Assembly: GCA_044228685.1 (NCBI GenBank)
Contig: JBGAUL010000020.1
Coordinates: 1 to 64,000, forward strand
Source of the DNA: JBBATK01 sp044228685
GTDB lineage: Bacteria; Bacteroidota; Ignavibacteria; Kapaibacteriales; NICIL-2
Length of the DNA: 64,000 nt
Direction: 5' to 3'
Under the pieces are notes generated by a model. That model saw only the letters and a program-made list of their open reading frames with translations, ran no database searches and was not told where the DNA came from. Positions 46,358 to 57,000 of this stretch are shown one piece after another. The translations under genes were made by a program, and so were the position numbers. Each line of letters opens with the position of its first letter. Within the stretch, counting starts at the first letter, position 1.

Positions 46358-46900
46358 ATGGGGAAAAACGAAGATTCCTTCCGCGTGCTATTCCTTGCAG
46401 CAGGAGTAGCGGCATTACTCACATTGACATCTTGCAATATTCAAGGCTTTTTGACCAAGCAGGGCGATGATCCTGTCTGGGTTGATCCTACGCCTGCAAA
46501 GCAGGGAGCTGGCGCTACGGCTGAAGTTCCTGGGGCTGCGCTATTTCGCAAGAATTGCGCTGCGTGTCACCAAGCAACCGGTAAGGGTTTACCGGGGTCA
46601 ATTCCGCCGCTGGCAGGTTCAGCGATGGCACAGAACGATGACGCGACCAAGCCGATTCAAATTGTATTACATGGTTTTGCGGGACAGATCGAACGCAATG
46701 GAACCAAATACAATGGTCAGATGCAATCTTGGAAGTCTGTATTCAATGACGAGCAGATCGCTCAGATATTGACATACGTACGTTCCAGCTTTGGAAATAA
46801 AGCATCTGAGGTAACACCCGATATGGTAAAGGACGTGCGCGAGAAGACAGCACTGCGCAGCGGACCGATGAACGAACCAGATTTAGAAAAGCCTTTGTAG
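46358..46900 (+). CDS. Lipoprotein monoheme cytochrome c
   Basis: 180 residues with a lipobox (LTLTSC, Cys26) for outer-face membrane anchoring, a Pro/Ala linker, then a class I cytochrome c domain with heme site C67-A-A-C70-H71 and a likely Met axial ligand in NGQMQSW. It is the first gene of the cluster, directly upstream of coxB, and probably shuttles electrons between alternative complex III and the aa3 oxidase (inference from position and family). Confidence 0.93.
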   Translation: MGKNEDSFRVLFLAAGVAALLTLTSCNIQGFLTKQGDDPVWVDPTPAKQGAGATAEVPGAALFRKNCAACHQATGKGLPGSIPPLAGSAMAQNDDATKPIQIVLHGFAGQIERNGTKYNGQMQSWKSVFNDEQIAQILTYVRSSFGNKASEVTPDMVKDVREKTALRSGPMNEPDLEKPL

Positions 46901-47012
46901 ATCGAAGTTAACGCGATGCAAGAGAGACTGCAGAGACTCTGTTGTGCGCGTGAAGACTGAGTTGTCCGCTGAAAAGAGAAACAAGAATCAGGAACAAACG
47001 ATTTAAAATTCA

Positions 47013-47849
47013 ATGCTAGAACTCTTCAACTTCCTGCACTACTTCCCTGAAAACGTCAGCACCTTCGGTATGGAGCTCGACAGATTGTTTGCTGTGATTT
47101 GGTATATCACCGTTGCAATCTTCTTCCTTACCTACGGTCTCATGATATACTGTCTCATTCGTTATCGTCGCCGTCCTGGTGTAAAGGCAAGTGGAAGTCA
47201 CGGAAACAACATGTTGGAATTCACGTGGACCATTCTTCCGACCTTCTTGTTTGCAGGTCTTGGTATCTACACAGATAACGCTTGGGAGACAACAAAGAAC
47301 GAGAATCGCATCCCAAAACCGGACGTTGAAATCGAAGTTCTTGGAAAGCAATTCAATTGGATGTTCCGCTATGCCGGTGCAGACGGAGTCCTTGGAAAGC
47401 AATCCCAAGCCTTCCGCACATTGAAGAATCCATTTGGTCTTGATCCTGCGGATCCACATGGCAAGGACGACATCGTCATGGAAAATGAGATTCACCTTCC
47501 GGTAAACAAGAACATCTTAGTTCACCTCTCATCAATCGACGTTATTCACTCCTTCTTCCTTCCAAACTTCCGCGTAAAGCAAGATGCTTTGCCGGGTAGC
47601 TGGATGAAGGTGTGGTTCAACGGCACCAAAGCCGGTACATATGAAATAGCATGTGCTGAGCTCTGCGGACCGAGCCACTATAACATGCGTGGCGTCCTCA
47701 AGATGAACTCACAAGACGAATACAACAAGTGGTATGATGCTGAGATCCAAAAGAAAACACTTCAAATGGCCGCTGAAGCAGCAAACCCGGCACCTGCTGA
47801 AGAGCCAGCTCCGAAGGCTGAAGGTGAAGGACACGGGGAGCATCACTAA
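47013..47849 (+). CDS. coxB: Cytochrome c oxidase subunit II
   Basis: 278 residues: two N-terminal helices (~12-47 and ~66-88), then a periplasmic cupredoxin domain. CuA ligands are all present: H179 (DVIHSF), C214 and C218 (CAELCGPSH), E216, H222 and M225. It accepts electrons from cytochrome c and passes them to subunit I. There is no fused cytochrome c domain at the C-terminus, which ends in a Pro/Glu/Ala/His tail, so the donor heme is on the separate lipoprotein upstream. Confidence 0.97.
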   Translation: MLELFNFLHYFPENVSTFGMELDRLFAVIWYITVAIFFLTYGLMIYCLIRYRRRPGVKASGSHGNNMLEFTWTILPTFLFAGLGIYTDNAWETTKNENRIPKPDVEIEVLGKQFNWMFRYAGADGVLGKQSQAFRTLKNPFGLDPADPHGKDDIVMENEIHLPVNKNILVHLSSIDVIHSFFLPNFRVKQDALPGSWMKVWFNGTKAGTYEIACAELCGPSHYNMRGVLKMNSQDEYNKWYDAEIQKKTLQMAAEAANPAPAEEPAPKAEGEGHGEHH

Positions 47850-47981
47850 AGAAAAAATCGAGAGCTCGTCCTACTAAACGCCTGATTGTAACGAAGGACA
47901 GGTCAAGGACAAGAGCTAAGCAGTACAGTAAATAGAACGAAGCAATAGGAATAGAAGCAATTAACGAATAACGAGGTTTCA

Positions 47982-49814
47982 ATGAGTACGGCAAGTACAG
48001 CCATAAGCGAGAGCGATCAGCACCTGAACGGACACGCGTCCGATCACGGTCATTCGCATCACGAACTCTCATTTATCCGCAAGTATATTTTTTCAAGTGA
48101 CCATAAGACAATTGCAAAGCAATTCATGGTAACGACCTTATTCTTCCTCATGGTAGGTGGATTGGCTGCGTTATTGGTTCGCTGGAAAATTGCTTATCCG
48201 GATCAAGCAGTACCGATCATCGGAAGCTTGTTGCCGGACACTTGGGCATCTGATGGTGTAATTCAGCCTGGCTTTTATACGCAGTTGCTAACCATGCACG
48301 GCGCAATCATGTTGTTCCTTGTGATCATTCCAATGGTGAATGGTTTCATTGGAAACTTTGCGATTCCGCTCATGATTGGTACAGACGATATGGCTCTACC
48401 AACGCTCAATATGTTTTCTTTTTGGTTGAACATTCCTGCAGCGATGTTGCTCATGGCTGGTTTTGGTTTAGAATCTGGTATGGCAGCAGGAGGCTGGACG
48501 GTATATCCGCCACTGTCGGCGATATCAGGCTTAGGGCAGACACTATGGATAGCGGGTCTGTTTCTCGTGGGCTTCTCGTCGATTATGGGCGGTATCAACT
48601 ATATCACGACAATCCTTAACAAACGAGCTAAGGGCATGACGCTGTTCCGCATGCCAATGACGATTTGGGCTCTTTTTATCACTGCAATTCTCATCACCTT
48701 GGGCACGCCGGTACTAGCCGCGTCCCTGGTTATGTTGTTCTTTGATAATTGTCTTCATACCAGCTTCTTCATTCCTCAGCACTTGCTGGCAAGTTCAGCG
48801 CTTGATGGTTCCAGCATCTGGGCTGGTGGTGGACAACCCCTGTTGTTTCAACACCTTTTCTGGTTCTATTCTCACCCCGCTGTATATATCATGATTGTGC
48901 CTTCAATGGGTGCAGTTTCTGATATCATTTCAACATTTTCACGTCGACCAATCTTCGGTTACAAGGCGATGGTTTTTGCCATCATGGGTATTGGTTTCTT
49001 GGGCTTCATCGTTTGGGGACACCACATGTTCCAATCCGGTATGAGTCCATTGCTAGGTACCACCTTCGTATTGTCAACAATTGTAATTGCTGTTCCTTCG
49101 GCTATCAAAGTGTTTAACTGGCTGGGTACCTTATGGGGAGGAAGCATTCGCTTTAGCTCCGCGATGCTCTGTGCATTGGCATTCGTGTCAATGTTCATCA
49201 TTGGTGGATTGAGCGGAATTTTCATGGCTTCTGCAGCTGTAGATATTTACATCCACGATACATATTTCATTGTTGCTCACTTCCACTACGTGTTGTTCGG
49301 TGCTTCGATGTTCGGTGTATTTGGAGCTATCTACTACTGGTTCCCGAAACTCTATGGTAAGATGTTGAATGAGTCATGGGGACGTAAGCACTTCTTCTGG
49401 TCATTCTTGTTCTTCAACCTGACCTTCTTCCCGATGCACATGATCGGTCTTGGTGGACACATGCGTCGTATCGCGGATCCAACCGTGTATGACTTCCTCA
49501 AGCCATTCCAGCCGATGAACGCATTTATTACATGGTCAGCTATCGGACTTGGTTTCTCACAGTTCTTCCTTCTGGCAAATATCTTCTGGAGTTTGAAGTA
49601 CGGACAAAAGGCGCCTCGCAATCCTTGGCGTGCTAACACACTTGAGTGGGCAGCACCGCCACATCCAGGACACGGCAACTTCGATACAGACATTACAGTG
49701 TATCGTGGTCCTTACGAATACTCACAAGAAGGTCGTGAATCTGACTACTATCCACAGTGGATTCCACCAGAAGAGTCTGAAGTGGCAGAACCGAAGCACG
49801 CAATGGTTCACTAG
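47982..49814 (+). CDS. coxA: Cytochrome c oxidase subunit I (A2-type heme-copper oxidase)
   Basis: 610 residues, 12 or more helices. Heme ligands sit in the QLLTMHGAIM and HDTYFIVAHFHYVL segments. The CuB histidine H298 and cross-linked Tyr302 lie in FYSHPAVYIMIVPS. The usual D-channel glutamate of HPEVY is replaced by Ala, and Y296-S297 precede the His: this Tyr-Ser motif defines subfamily A2, as in Rhodothermus caa3. WGHHMFQSGM, with the K-channel region around it, is intact. It reduces O2 to water and pumps protons. GAGG precedes the ATG by a normal distance. Confidence 0.97.
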   Translation: MSTASTAISESDQHLNGHASDHGHSHHELSFIRKYIFSSDHKTIAKQFMVTTLFFLMVGGLAALLVRWKIAYPDQAVPIIGSLLPDTWASDGVIQPGFYTQLLTMHGAIMLFLVIIPMVNGFIGNFAIPLMIGTDDMALPTLNMFSFWLNIPAAMLLMAGFGLESGMAAGGWTVYPPLSAISGLGQTLWIAGLFLVGFSSIMGGINYITTILNKRAKGMTLFRMPMTIWALFITAILITLGTPVLAASLVMLFFDNCLHTSFFIPQHLLASSALDGSSIWAGGGQPLLFQHLFWFYSHPAVYIMIVPSMGAVSDIISTFSRRPIFGYKAMVFAIMGIGFLGFIVWGHHMFQSGMSPLLGTTFVLSTIVIAVPSAIKVFNWLGTLWGGSIRFSSAMLCALAFVSMFIIGGLSGIFMASAAVDIYIHDTYFIVAHFHYVLFGASMFGVFGAIYYWFPKLYGKMLNESWGRKHFFWSFLFFNLTFFPMHMIGLGGHMRRIADPTVYDFLKPFQPMNAFITWSAIGLGFSQFFLLANIFWSLKYGQKAPRNPWRANTLEWAAPPHPGHGNFDTDITVYRGPYEYSQEGRESDYYPQWIPPEESEVAEPKHAMVH

Positions 49815-49849
49815 TTCGAGTATTTCACCACAGCTTAATAACAACCGTT

Positions 49850-50785
49850 TTGGACGTATCAGCTATAGAGACAATTGATCAGGTACAACCTGAAGAGTAC
49901 ACTTCACTCACGTGGAGTGTGCGCTTAAAGGCGTACTATGAGTTGTCGAAGCCGGGTATCACCCAGATGGTTGTCCTGACGGCGGCTGCCGGTTATTACT
50001 TAGCCGTTCCTTCAACCGCATATTTCAGTTCTGTACCACATCTGTTGCGCTTTGCAATGATGCTCATCGGTACAGCATTGATAAGTGCAGGTGCTTGTTC
50101 AATGAACCAGTATTTGGAACGTGACGATGATGCGCACATGAAGCGCACTCGCACGCGTCCGATTCCGAGTGGAGTGATAAGCCCGGCATCAGCGATGGTG
50201 TTTTCGACCATATGCTCGGTAGCCGGTTTAATGCTTCTCGCAAGCATTGATTCTTTGACATGTGTACTGGCAGCATTGACCTATGTGGTTTATACAGTGC
50301 TCTATACGCCAATGAAGAAAAAGACATGGATGGCAATGTTTATCGGCGCCATTCCGGGAGCTTTGCCGGCGATGGGTGGATGGACTGCCGGGGCCGGATC
50401 ACTTGGTGTAGGGGGCTGGGTACTCTTTACAATTATGGTTTTGTGGCAGATGCCTCATTTTCTAGCACTGAGTATCATGTATCGTCAGGACTACGAGGGT
50501 GGTGGCTTTGTTCTTTTAGGAAAGAGTTTCAATGCGAACAAAACAGAGGCAGCTCATGCTCTCATGTATGCGTTAGTGTTGTTTCCGGTCGCATTGGCAT
50601 TATGGATGTTTGGAATTGCCGGATCGCTTTATGCGATTGGCTGTTCGGCATTGTCGGTCTTGTTTATTGTGTCAGCAGTTCGTGTAGTTCGTGACAGCAC
50701 TGTTGCAAATGCACGAAAGATGTTGTTGAGCTCCTATGCATTTCTCATGGGCGTTTTTCTATTCATGTTCGTCGATAAAATTTGA
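49850..50785 (+). CDS. ctaB: Protoheme IX farnesyltransferase (heme O synthase)
   Basis: 311 residues from a TTG at 49850; no closer ATG precedes the first helix, so the unusual start is accepted. UbiA-family motif NQYLERDDDAHMKRTRTRPIPSG provides the Asp-rich prenyl-diphosphate site, and about eight helices follow. It makes heme O, precursor of heme A for the oxidase encoded around it. The heme A synthase gene ctaA is not in the window. Confidence 0.93.
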   Translation: MDVSAIETIDQVQPEEYTSLTWSVRLKAYYELSKPGITQMVVLTAAAGYYLAVPSTAYFSSVPHLLRFAMMLIGTALISAGACSMNQYLERDDDAHMKRTRTRPIPSGVISPASAMVFSTICSVAGLMLLASIDSLTCVLAALTYVVYTVLYTPMKKKTWMAMFIGAIPGALPAMGGWTAGAGSLGVGGWVLFTIMVLWQMPHFLALSIMYRQDYEGGGFVLLGKSFNANKTEAAHALMYALVLFPVALALWMFGIAGSLYAIGCSALSVLFIVSAVRVVRDSTVANARKMLLSSYAFLMGVFLFMFVDKI

Positions 50786-50800
50786 TTTACGAGGTGTAGA

Positions 50801-51403
50801 ATGTCTGTAGCTTTAGATTTACGACACGAGCCGGTCAGCGGCATCAACCACGGAAAACTGGTGATGTGGATTTTCCTCGCGTCCGAAATCATGTTCTTCT
50901 CAGGTTTCTTCGGTGCGTTTATCGTGTTGCGTAACTCCAACATCGAAGCGTTTACGCATGATTCGACGACCTATTTGAATGTGCCTTTGGCAACGTTGAA
51001 TACGGTATTCCTTATCAGCAGCTCTCTAACGATGGCTCTTTCGATCTATCACTTGGAGCGTAAGAATAAGGGAATGTTCCAGGTCTTCCTTGGAATAACC
51101 CTCTTGTGTGCTTTTGGCTTCTTGGTGGTCAAGTTCTTCGAATATTCAGCAAAGTTTGAGCACCACATTTATCCAAGCAAGAGCATTTTCTTTGCCTTTT
51201 ATTTCATGATGACGGGATTTCACGGACTGCACGTTATCGGTGGAATTATTCCGATGATGTGGATGTTTATTCGTTCGTTTACCAAGAAAGGATACACCAA
51301 AGCCTATCGTGTTGAAGTACTTGGATTGTACTGGCACTTTGTGGATTTGGTTTGGATTTTCTTGTTCCCGGCTTTGTATTTGTTGTTCCCGACTTTGCAT
51401 TAA
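50801..51403 (+). CDS. coxC: Cytochrome c oxidase subunit III
   Basis: 200 residues, five predicted helices, in the heme-copper oxidase III family. The segments VMWIFLASEIMFFSGFFGAFIV, MTGFHGLHVIGGII and YWHFVDLVWIFLFPALYL are family landmarks. It stabilises subunit I and proton uptake. A GAGGTG site precedes the ATG, which lies 15 bp after ctaB. Confidence 0.95.
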   Translation: MSVALDLRHEPVSGINHGKLVMWIFLASEIMFFSGFFGAFIVLRNSNIEAFTHDSTTYLNVPLATLNTVFLISSSLTMALSIYHLERKNKGMFQVFLGITLLCAFGFLVVKFFEYSAKFEHHIYPSKSIFFAFYFMMTGFHGLHVIGGIIPMMWMFIRSFTKKGYTKAYRVEVLGLYWHFVDLVWIFLFPALYLLFPTLH

Positions 51404-51424
51404 CCATTTGTACGGAGAGAGTTC

Positions 51425-51748
51425 ATGTCACACGACAATCATGATTCACACGGAGATGTTTTACCGGCGTACTATAAAGTCTTCGGTGGTCTTCTTGCAT
51501 TTACTGCTTTGACCGTTGGTGCTGCACAGATCCATTTTCCTGTTAGTTGGGGACAAATGGGCGTGATGGTCAACCTCGGTATTGGTTTGCTTATCGCAAC
51601 GGTAAAAGTTCTGATGGTGATGTACATCTTCATGCACTTGAAGTTCGACAACAAGTACTTGAGAGCATTCATTTTAGTACCTGTGTTTCTCTTTATCGTT
51701 ATGGTTTTTGCTTTGACGAATCTTGAAGATTTCCATCATCCGTTTTAA
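51425..51748 (+). CDS. coxD: Cytochrome c oxidase subunit IV (caa3 type)
   Basis: 107 residues, three helices, matching the prokaryotic caa3/aa3 subunit IV family: TALTVGAAQI in helix 1, ATVKVLMVMYIFMHLKFD in helix 2-3 and a final helix. It follows coxC by 21 bp, and its stop overlaps the next ATG (TAATG). Confidence 0.9.
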   Translation: MSHDNHDSHGDVLPAYYKVFGGLLAFTALTVGAAQIHFPVSWGQMGVMVNLGIGLLIATVKVLMVMYIFMHLKFDNKYLRAFILVPVFLFIVMVFALTNLEDFHHPF

Positions 51749-52386
51749 TGGATATTGAGCATCATTCCTGTTTTGTGTGGAGAGGAGCTTCGCTAAGGAG
51801 CAACTCTAGAATTCTTGTTCTTTGTCTTCTTATTCTTACGCTTAGCTCGTGCACCGATGAGCGCGATGGACAGGCGAAGGGGTCACAATCCTATCATTCA
51901 TCGTTGCCGACTATAAAGGAGGCACCGCTGGTTCATGGTACGGACGCATACTCGAAGGACTTTTCAAGTAATTCACTGAAAGGCAAAGTATGGTTGGCTT
52001 CGTTCATGTTCACTTCGTGTCAAGGAGTTTGTCCGGTGATGAATGCAAACCTTCAACAGTTGCAATCACTTGCTGATTTGAAATCGGTTCATTTCGTTTC
52101 TATCAGTGTTGATCCGACGACAGATACTCCTGAGGTGTTACGACAATATGCTGAGCATTATGCGGCGCAAGGTGATCGTTGGACTTTTGTCACCATGCCA
52201 ATTGACAGCGTTCGAAAGTTGAGCCTGAAAGGTTTTATGTTGACCGATCCTGTTGAACCTTCCGCGCATAGTCCGCGATACGCTTTAGTGGACAAAGCCA
52301 ACATGATTCGTGGTTACTACGACTCTATGGATAGTTCGAAAGTGGAGCAGATGCGTAAGGATATTCTGGATGTTTTGAGAGAATAA
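51748..52386 (+). CDS. SCO1/SenC-type copper chaperone
   Basis: 212 residues with a lipobox (LTLSSC, Cys35) and a thioredoxin-fold SCO domain. The copper-binding CxxxC is in FTSCQGVCPVM and the distal histidine in AHSPRYALVD. It delivers copper to the CuA site of CoxB. Translationally coupled to coxD. Confidence 0.93.
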   Translation: MDIEHHSCFVWRGASLRSNSRILVLCLLILTLSSCTDERDGQAKGSQSYHSSLPTIKEAPLVHGTDAYSKDFSSNSLKGKVWLASFMFTSCQGVCPVMNANLQQLQSLADLKSVHFVSISVDPTTDTPEVLRQYAEHYAAQGDRWTFVTMPIDSVRKLSLKGFMLTDPVEPSAHSPRYALVDKANMIRGYYDSMDSSKVEQMRKDILDVLRE

Positions 52387-52407
52387 TCGTATTGGTTCAT
52401 TGACATT

Positions 52408-52971
52408 ATGGCATCAGATGTTTTTCGTGAGCTCTCGGAGTCACGATTAAAAGTTGTGATAACTGCGATTTCCGCTACTGTGTGTGCACTCGTTGCATTC
52501 ATGGTGCTGTTTCCCGGTGCCTTGGCACTGGGGAGATTTGACGTGAGTTATGCGCCGAAGCTGCACGCGTTTATTAATGGGACCTGTTTTGTTCTGTTGA
52601 TATCAGCCTATGTTGCGATTCGCTCAAAGCGAATTCAGCTCCACCGGGCACTCATGTTGAGTACTTTATTGCTGAGTTCGGTTTTTCTTGTTTCGTATGT
52701 CGTGTATCACTCACAGCAACAAGAGCCGGTTCACATAGGGGCAGAAGGAACAGTTCGACTCCTGTACTTTGGAATATTGATTTCGCACATTGTTTTAGCG
52801 GCAATCATTCTGCCACTGGCATTATGGACAATTGCGAGATCGTGGAGAGGTGAGTTTGCTAAGCACCGTCGTATTGCGAAGATCACATTGCCGATTTGGC
52901 TGTATGTGACTCTCAGTGGAGTGCTTGTGTATTTGATGTTATATGTCTGGTATCCGTCTGGAGTTGTATGA
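52408..52971 (+). CDS. DUF420 membrane protein (CtaM-like)
   Basis: 187 residues, five helices, with spaced histidines (KLHAFING, QLHRALM, YHSQQQEPVH, FGILISHIVLAAI, KHRRIAK) typical of DUF420. Members such as CtaM of Firmicutes are needed to mature heme-A terminal oxidases; the location among cox genes agrees. Its stop overlaps the next start (ATGATGA). Confidence 0.85.
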   Translation: MASDVFRELSESRLKVVITAISATVCALVAFMVLFPGALALGRFDVSYAPKLHAFINGTCFVLLISAYVAIRSKRIQLHRALMLSTLLLSSVFLVSYVVYHSQQQEPVHIGAEGTVRLLYFGILISHIVLAAIILPLALWTIARSWRGEFAKHRRIAKITLPIWLYVTLSGVLVYLMLYVWYPSGVV

Positions 52972-53228
52972 TGACACGACGATACATATTGAGCACTATT
53001 GTGCTCGTGCTTCTTGCAAGTGTTGCGGTTTGGGCTTGTCCTAGCTGCAAAGAAGCATACGAAGCTGGATCAAAAGACGCAGCAATTGGGGAGAGTTATT
53101 CTTACAGTGTTGTGTTTTTCCTTGGAATGTTTTTTACGATGCTGTTCGGCGGAACGGCGTTTTTGAGTTGGAAGATTAAGCGAGCAATGAGATTGCGCGC
53201 TGCAGGTTTTACGATTGAAAATCATTAA
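52968..53228 (+). CDS. Small membrane protein with N-terminal CPSC motif
   Basis: 86 residues: a signal-anchor or signal peptide (ILSTIVLVLLASVAVWA) directly followed by CPSCKEAYEAG, then one helix (VVFFLGMFFTMLFGGTAFLSW) and a basic C-terminus. The CxxC just past the signal could bind copper or heme-assembly partners, but no named family was recognised. The four-base overlap with DUF420 and position before actA suggest an assembly role in the respiratory cluster (inference). Confidence 0.75.
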   Translation: MMTRRYILSTIVLVLLASVAVWACPSCKEAYEAGSKDAAIGESYSYSVVFFLGMFFTMLFGGTAFLSWKIKRAMRLRAAGFTIENH

Positions 53229-53240
53229 ACGGGTCTATCT

Positions 53241-53996
53241 ATGTTTAACAGATCAACAGATATCAATATCAAGAAGGGGATCATCGGTGGTGGTCTTGGA
53301 CTTTTTGTGTTGGTAACGATTGGATTTTTTGGAATGCAAAACCGCGTAACAGATCGCGGTTATCGTCCTCAACAACCGATCCCATTTTCCCACAAGCTGC
53401 ACGTCGACACGCTGGCTATGCATTGTCAGTATTGTCACACTGCAGTTGAGCAATCTGCACACTCACCAATTCCGAACACCAGCACTTGTATGGGCTGTCA
53501 CCAAGTTGTGAAGGCAGATAGTCCGAGGCTGAAAATGGTTCGCGACAGTTGGGAAAGTGGTCAGCCGATTGAGTGGGTGCGCGTGCACAAGTTGCCTGAC
53601 TATGCGTTTTTCGACCACAGTCGTCACATCCGCAATCAGATTGACTGTCAATCCTGCCACGAAAAGATTGAAGAGCAGGGCGTGGTATCACAGAACAAAG
53701 CTCTGTCAATGGGATGGTGTCTTGATTGTCACCGCAATCCTGAGCAGAATGTTGTTCCGGCTCGCATGATCTCCGGCATTTTTACCGGTGCACGTGTTGA
53801 TTACACAACAAAAGAAAAGCTCTATACATCTATCAACCCTGACATGATGAAGGGTGTTGCTGAGCGTTCAAAGGCAATTACAAATCCGCAGTTCGGTCAA
53901 TTTGAAACAGAAGTACCAAAGCAAGAAGTTGCCGGTATTCCGCACCCGAAAGTTCCGGGGTATGGTCCTGAAAATTGTAGCGCGTGCCACCACTAA
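53241..53996 (+). CDS. actA: Alternative complex III subunit ActA (pentaheme cytochrome c)
   Basis: 251 residues: an N-terminal helix (~15-33) and five CxxCH heme sites (CQYCH, CMGCH, CQSCH, CLDCH, CSACH), the last at the extreme C-terminus. The five-heme count and position before actB identify it. It conducts electrons from the quinol/iron-sulfur part of ACIII to the cytochrome acceptor. A 12-bp gap follows the small CPSC protein. Confidence 0.95.
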   Translation: MFNRSTDINIKKGIIGGGLGLFVLVTIGFFGMQNRVTDRGYRPQQPIPFSHKLHVDTLAMHCQYCHTAVEQSAHSPIPNTSTCMGCHQVVKADSPRLKMVRDSWESGQPIEWVRVHKLPDYAFFDHSRHIRNQIDCQSCHEKIEEQGVVSQNKALSMGWCLDCHRNPEQNVVPARMISGIFTGARVDYTTKEKLYTSINPDMMKGVAERSKAITNPQFGQFETEVPKQEVAGIPHPKVPGYGPENCSACHH

Positions 53997-54096
53997 TTGA
54001 CGGTGTGAACTCTTCAAGCTTCAGTCATCCCTTATCAGTCCGTAGCAGTCGGTTGATTACAACAATTACGAACGAAAACAACACAGCGAGTATATC

Positions 54097-57000
54097 ATGC
54101 TAGAGCACGAACAATCGAATATGCAATACTGGAAAAATCCAGATTTGGCTGGATCAGCAGATCCGGATTCAACTGGAGAATTCCGCGAAGGCTATGACAC
54201 GATGCCGACTTTTGAAAATCCCATTAGTCGTCGTTCCTTCATGGCACTGCTTTCAGCCTCCATGGCTGTAACTGCAGCTGCGTGTCGTCGTCCGGACCAC
54301 AAGTTGGTTCCTTCGGTAAAGAGTCCTGAATACATCATTCCGGGTTTGCCGAATCACTACGCAACTGTGTACATGCATAAGAATGCTGCACACAGCTTGG
54401 TCGTGAAGGTACGTGAAGGACGTCCGGTCAAAGTTGACGGAAACGATCAGCATCCGATCGCAGCAGGCAAGACCAGTGTGTATGTTCAATCAACCTTGAT
54501 GAACCTCTACGATCCTGATCGTATGCGTCTGGCGGTTACAGGTCGTGTAGCAGAAAAGCCAAAGACCGGTGGTTTCTCAACTCCGCAGAATGCCATCAAT
54601 CAAATGGCTCAGGCAATGACCGCTGCGAAGACTGCCGGAAAGCAAACAAGAATCTTGATGGAGGAGCATTGCTCACCATCACTCGATGCCTTGTGTAAAG
54701 AGATCGAAGCTGCTCATCCGGATATTCGTTTTGTGACCGTGCCTTCTATCGTCACTGACGGCGCTGCTGTTGCCAATAAAGCACTCTTTGGAATTGATGC
54801 TGAGTTCGTACCGGACTTTTCGAAGGCATCATTCATCCTCAGCGTAGATGCTGATTTTCTTGGAACAGACAAAAACGCTCATTATCACACAAGAATGTTT
54901 GCAGCAGGTCGTAAGCCAAGCAAAGATCATCCGGAGATGATCAAGCTCGTTGCTGCTGAAGGAAACTTCTCGCTAACCGGTATGAATGCCGATGAGCGTA
55001 TCAAATTGAACGCTAATGAATTTGAAGGTTTTCTCGCCGCTGTCTACAATGCAGTTGCTTCCAAGAAGGGCGCAGCCGGAATGTCAGGTGTTGCGGAAGT
55101 CAAGGCAGAAGAAGCAAAGAAATGTGCAGCTGAATTGATTGAAGCCGGTGCACGTGGCGCCGTTGTAGTTGGCGCTCACTTGTCTGCAAAGGCAAATGCT
55201 CTGGGCATGGCTATTAACAGCATGCTCGGTTCGGTTGGACCCAACGCAGTGTTTAGCGCAACCTTGCCGAACAGTCATGCAAAGGGAAGTGGAATTGAAC
55301 AATTACGAAATGACGTTCGCTCCGGAAATGTATCAGTTGTCTTGAGCTGCGACGCTAACGTGATGTACACCGGCGATGCAGACTTACGCAGTCTGATTGG
55401 CGCTGTTCCGTCACTCTTCTCAGTAAGCATGTATGACGATGAAACCGCAGCATTCTGCAGTATCAATCTTCCATTGGCTCATCAATATGAGTCATGGGGT
55501 GATGCAGTTAGCTTTGACGGTACATTGTCGCTGCAACAGCCTTTGATCGCCCCACTCAACGAAGGTTCTATGTCGGTAGGCGACACCTTGCTTATGCTCG
55601 CCAAGGCTCTCGATGCAACAAGCTTTGCTGCTGCTCCGAGCTACTACGATTACGTAAAGACACGCTGGATGAATGTTGTGCACGATGATGCAGGCTGGGA
55701 ATCAGCACTGCGTTCAGGGGCAGTAGTTGCCGCGGCTGGTGCTGCTAACTCATCGGCCCTTAGCGCCAATGTTTCAGCAATCGCTTCGTTGGCGTCCGCA
55801 CCGAAGCTTGATGGAATCGTACTCATGACAGTGCCGGGATACACAGTGTACGACGGAACATTTACCAACAATAGTTGGATGATTGAATGTCCGGATCCCA
55901 TCACCAAGCACACCTGGGAAAACGTTGCGATGATGAGCAAGAACACAGCTGCAAAGCTTAATGTTCCGGCTGATAGAGTCGTTAACCTGAACAATGGTGA
56001 TCGCGCTGAAATCGATTTGCCAGTACTCATTCAACCAGGTATGGTTGATGACTTGATTGTTACTGCGGTTGGCTACGGACGTGGCGTTGGCAATGTTGCC
56101 AAGGGCTATGGAGCTAATGCATATCGTATGCTCAAGCAGGGAACATCGATTGGCTACTGTGCAGTAAGCGTTAAAGACACGGGTAAGAAGAATGTTGTTG
56201 CTCGTACACAAGGATATTTCCACGCTCAACACAGCAAAGGCACTGAGTGGGATCCAAAGGCACCAGAGAGCAAGGAACGTGATATTGTACGTGACATGAC
56301 TCTGGAAGACGTTCGCAAGGGCGTTGTGATCAATAAGCTCGAAGAGATGAACGGAGAGCACAAAGAAGGCGACAAGTTCATCAAGCCTTTGACTCTACTC
56401 TCGGGTTATGAGTACAAAGGACACCGCTGGGGCATGGTTATCGACACATCAGCATGCACAGGTTGCAATGCTTGTGTTGTTGCATGTCAGAGCGAGAACA
56501 ACATTGCCACAGTTGGTAAAGAGCAGGTAATTCGCGGACGTGAAATGCACTGGATCAGATTGGACTTGTACTACAAGGGCGATCCTGAAAATCCGGAAAG
56601 CGTTGTTGAGCCGATGATTTGTCAGCACTGCGAAAACGCTCCGTGCGAAAACGTTTGTCCGGTTGCTGCAACAACCCACTCACCGGAAGGTCTCAATGAA
56701 ATGACCTACAACCGCTGTGTTGGTACACGTTACTGCCTCAACAACTGCCCGTATAAGGTCCGTCGCTTCAACTTCCTTGACTACCGTGAGCGTCTCACCG
56801 GCAACAAGTCACCAATGGAATATGTCTTCAATCCTGACGTTACGATTCGCGTACGTGGGGTTATGGAGAAGTGTACGTTCTGTGTACAGAGAATCAACGA
56901 AGCGAAGTATCATGCCAAAGACAAGGGCTTCTCACGCGTACCGGACGGAGATTTGGTTACAGCGTGTCAGGAAGCATGTCCGGCATCAGCTATCTACTTT

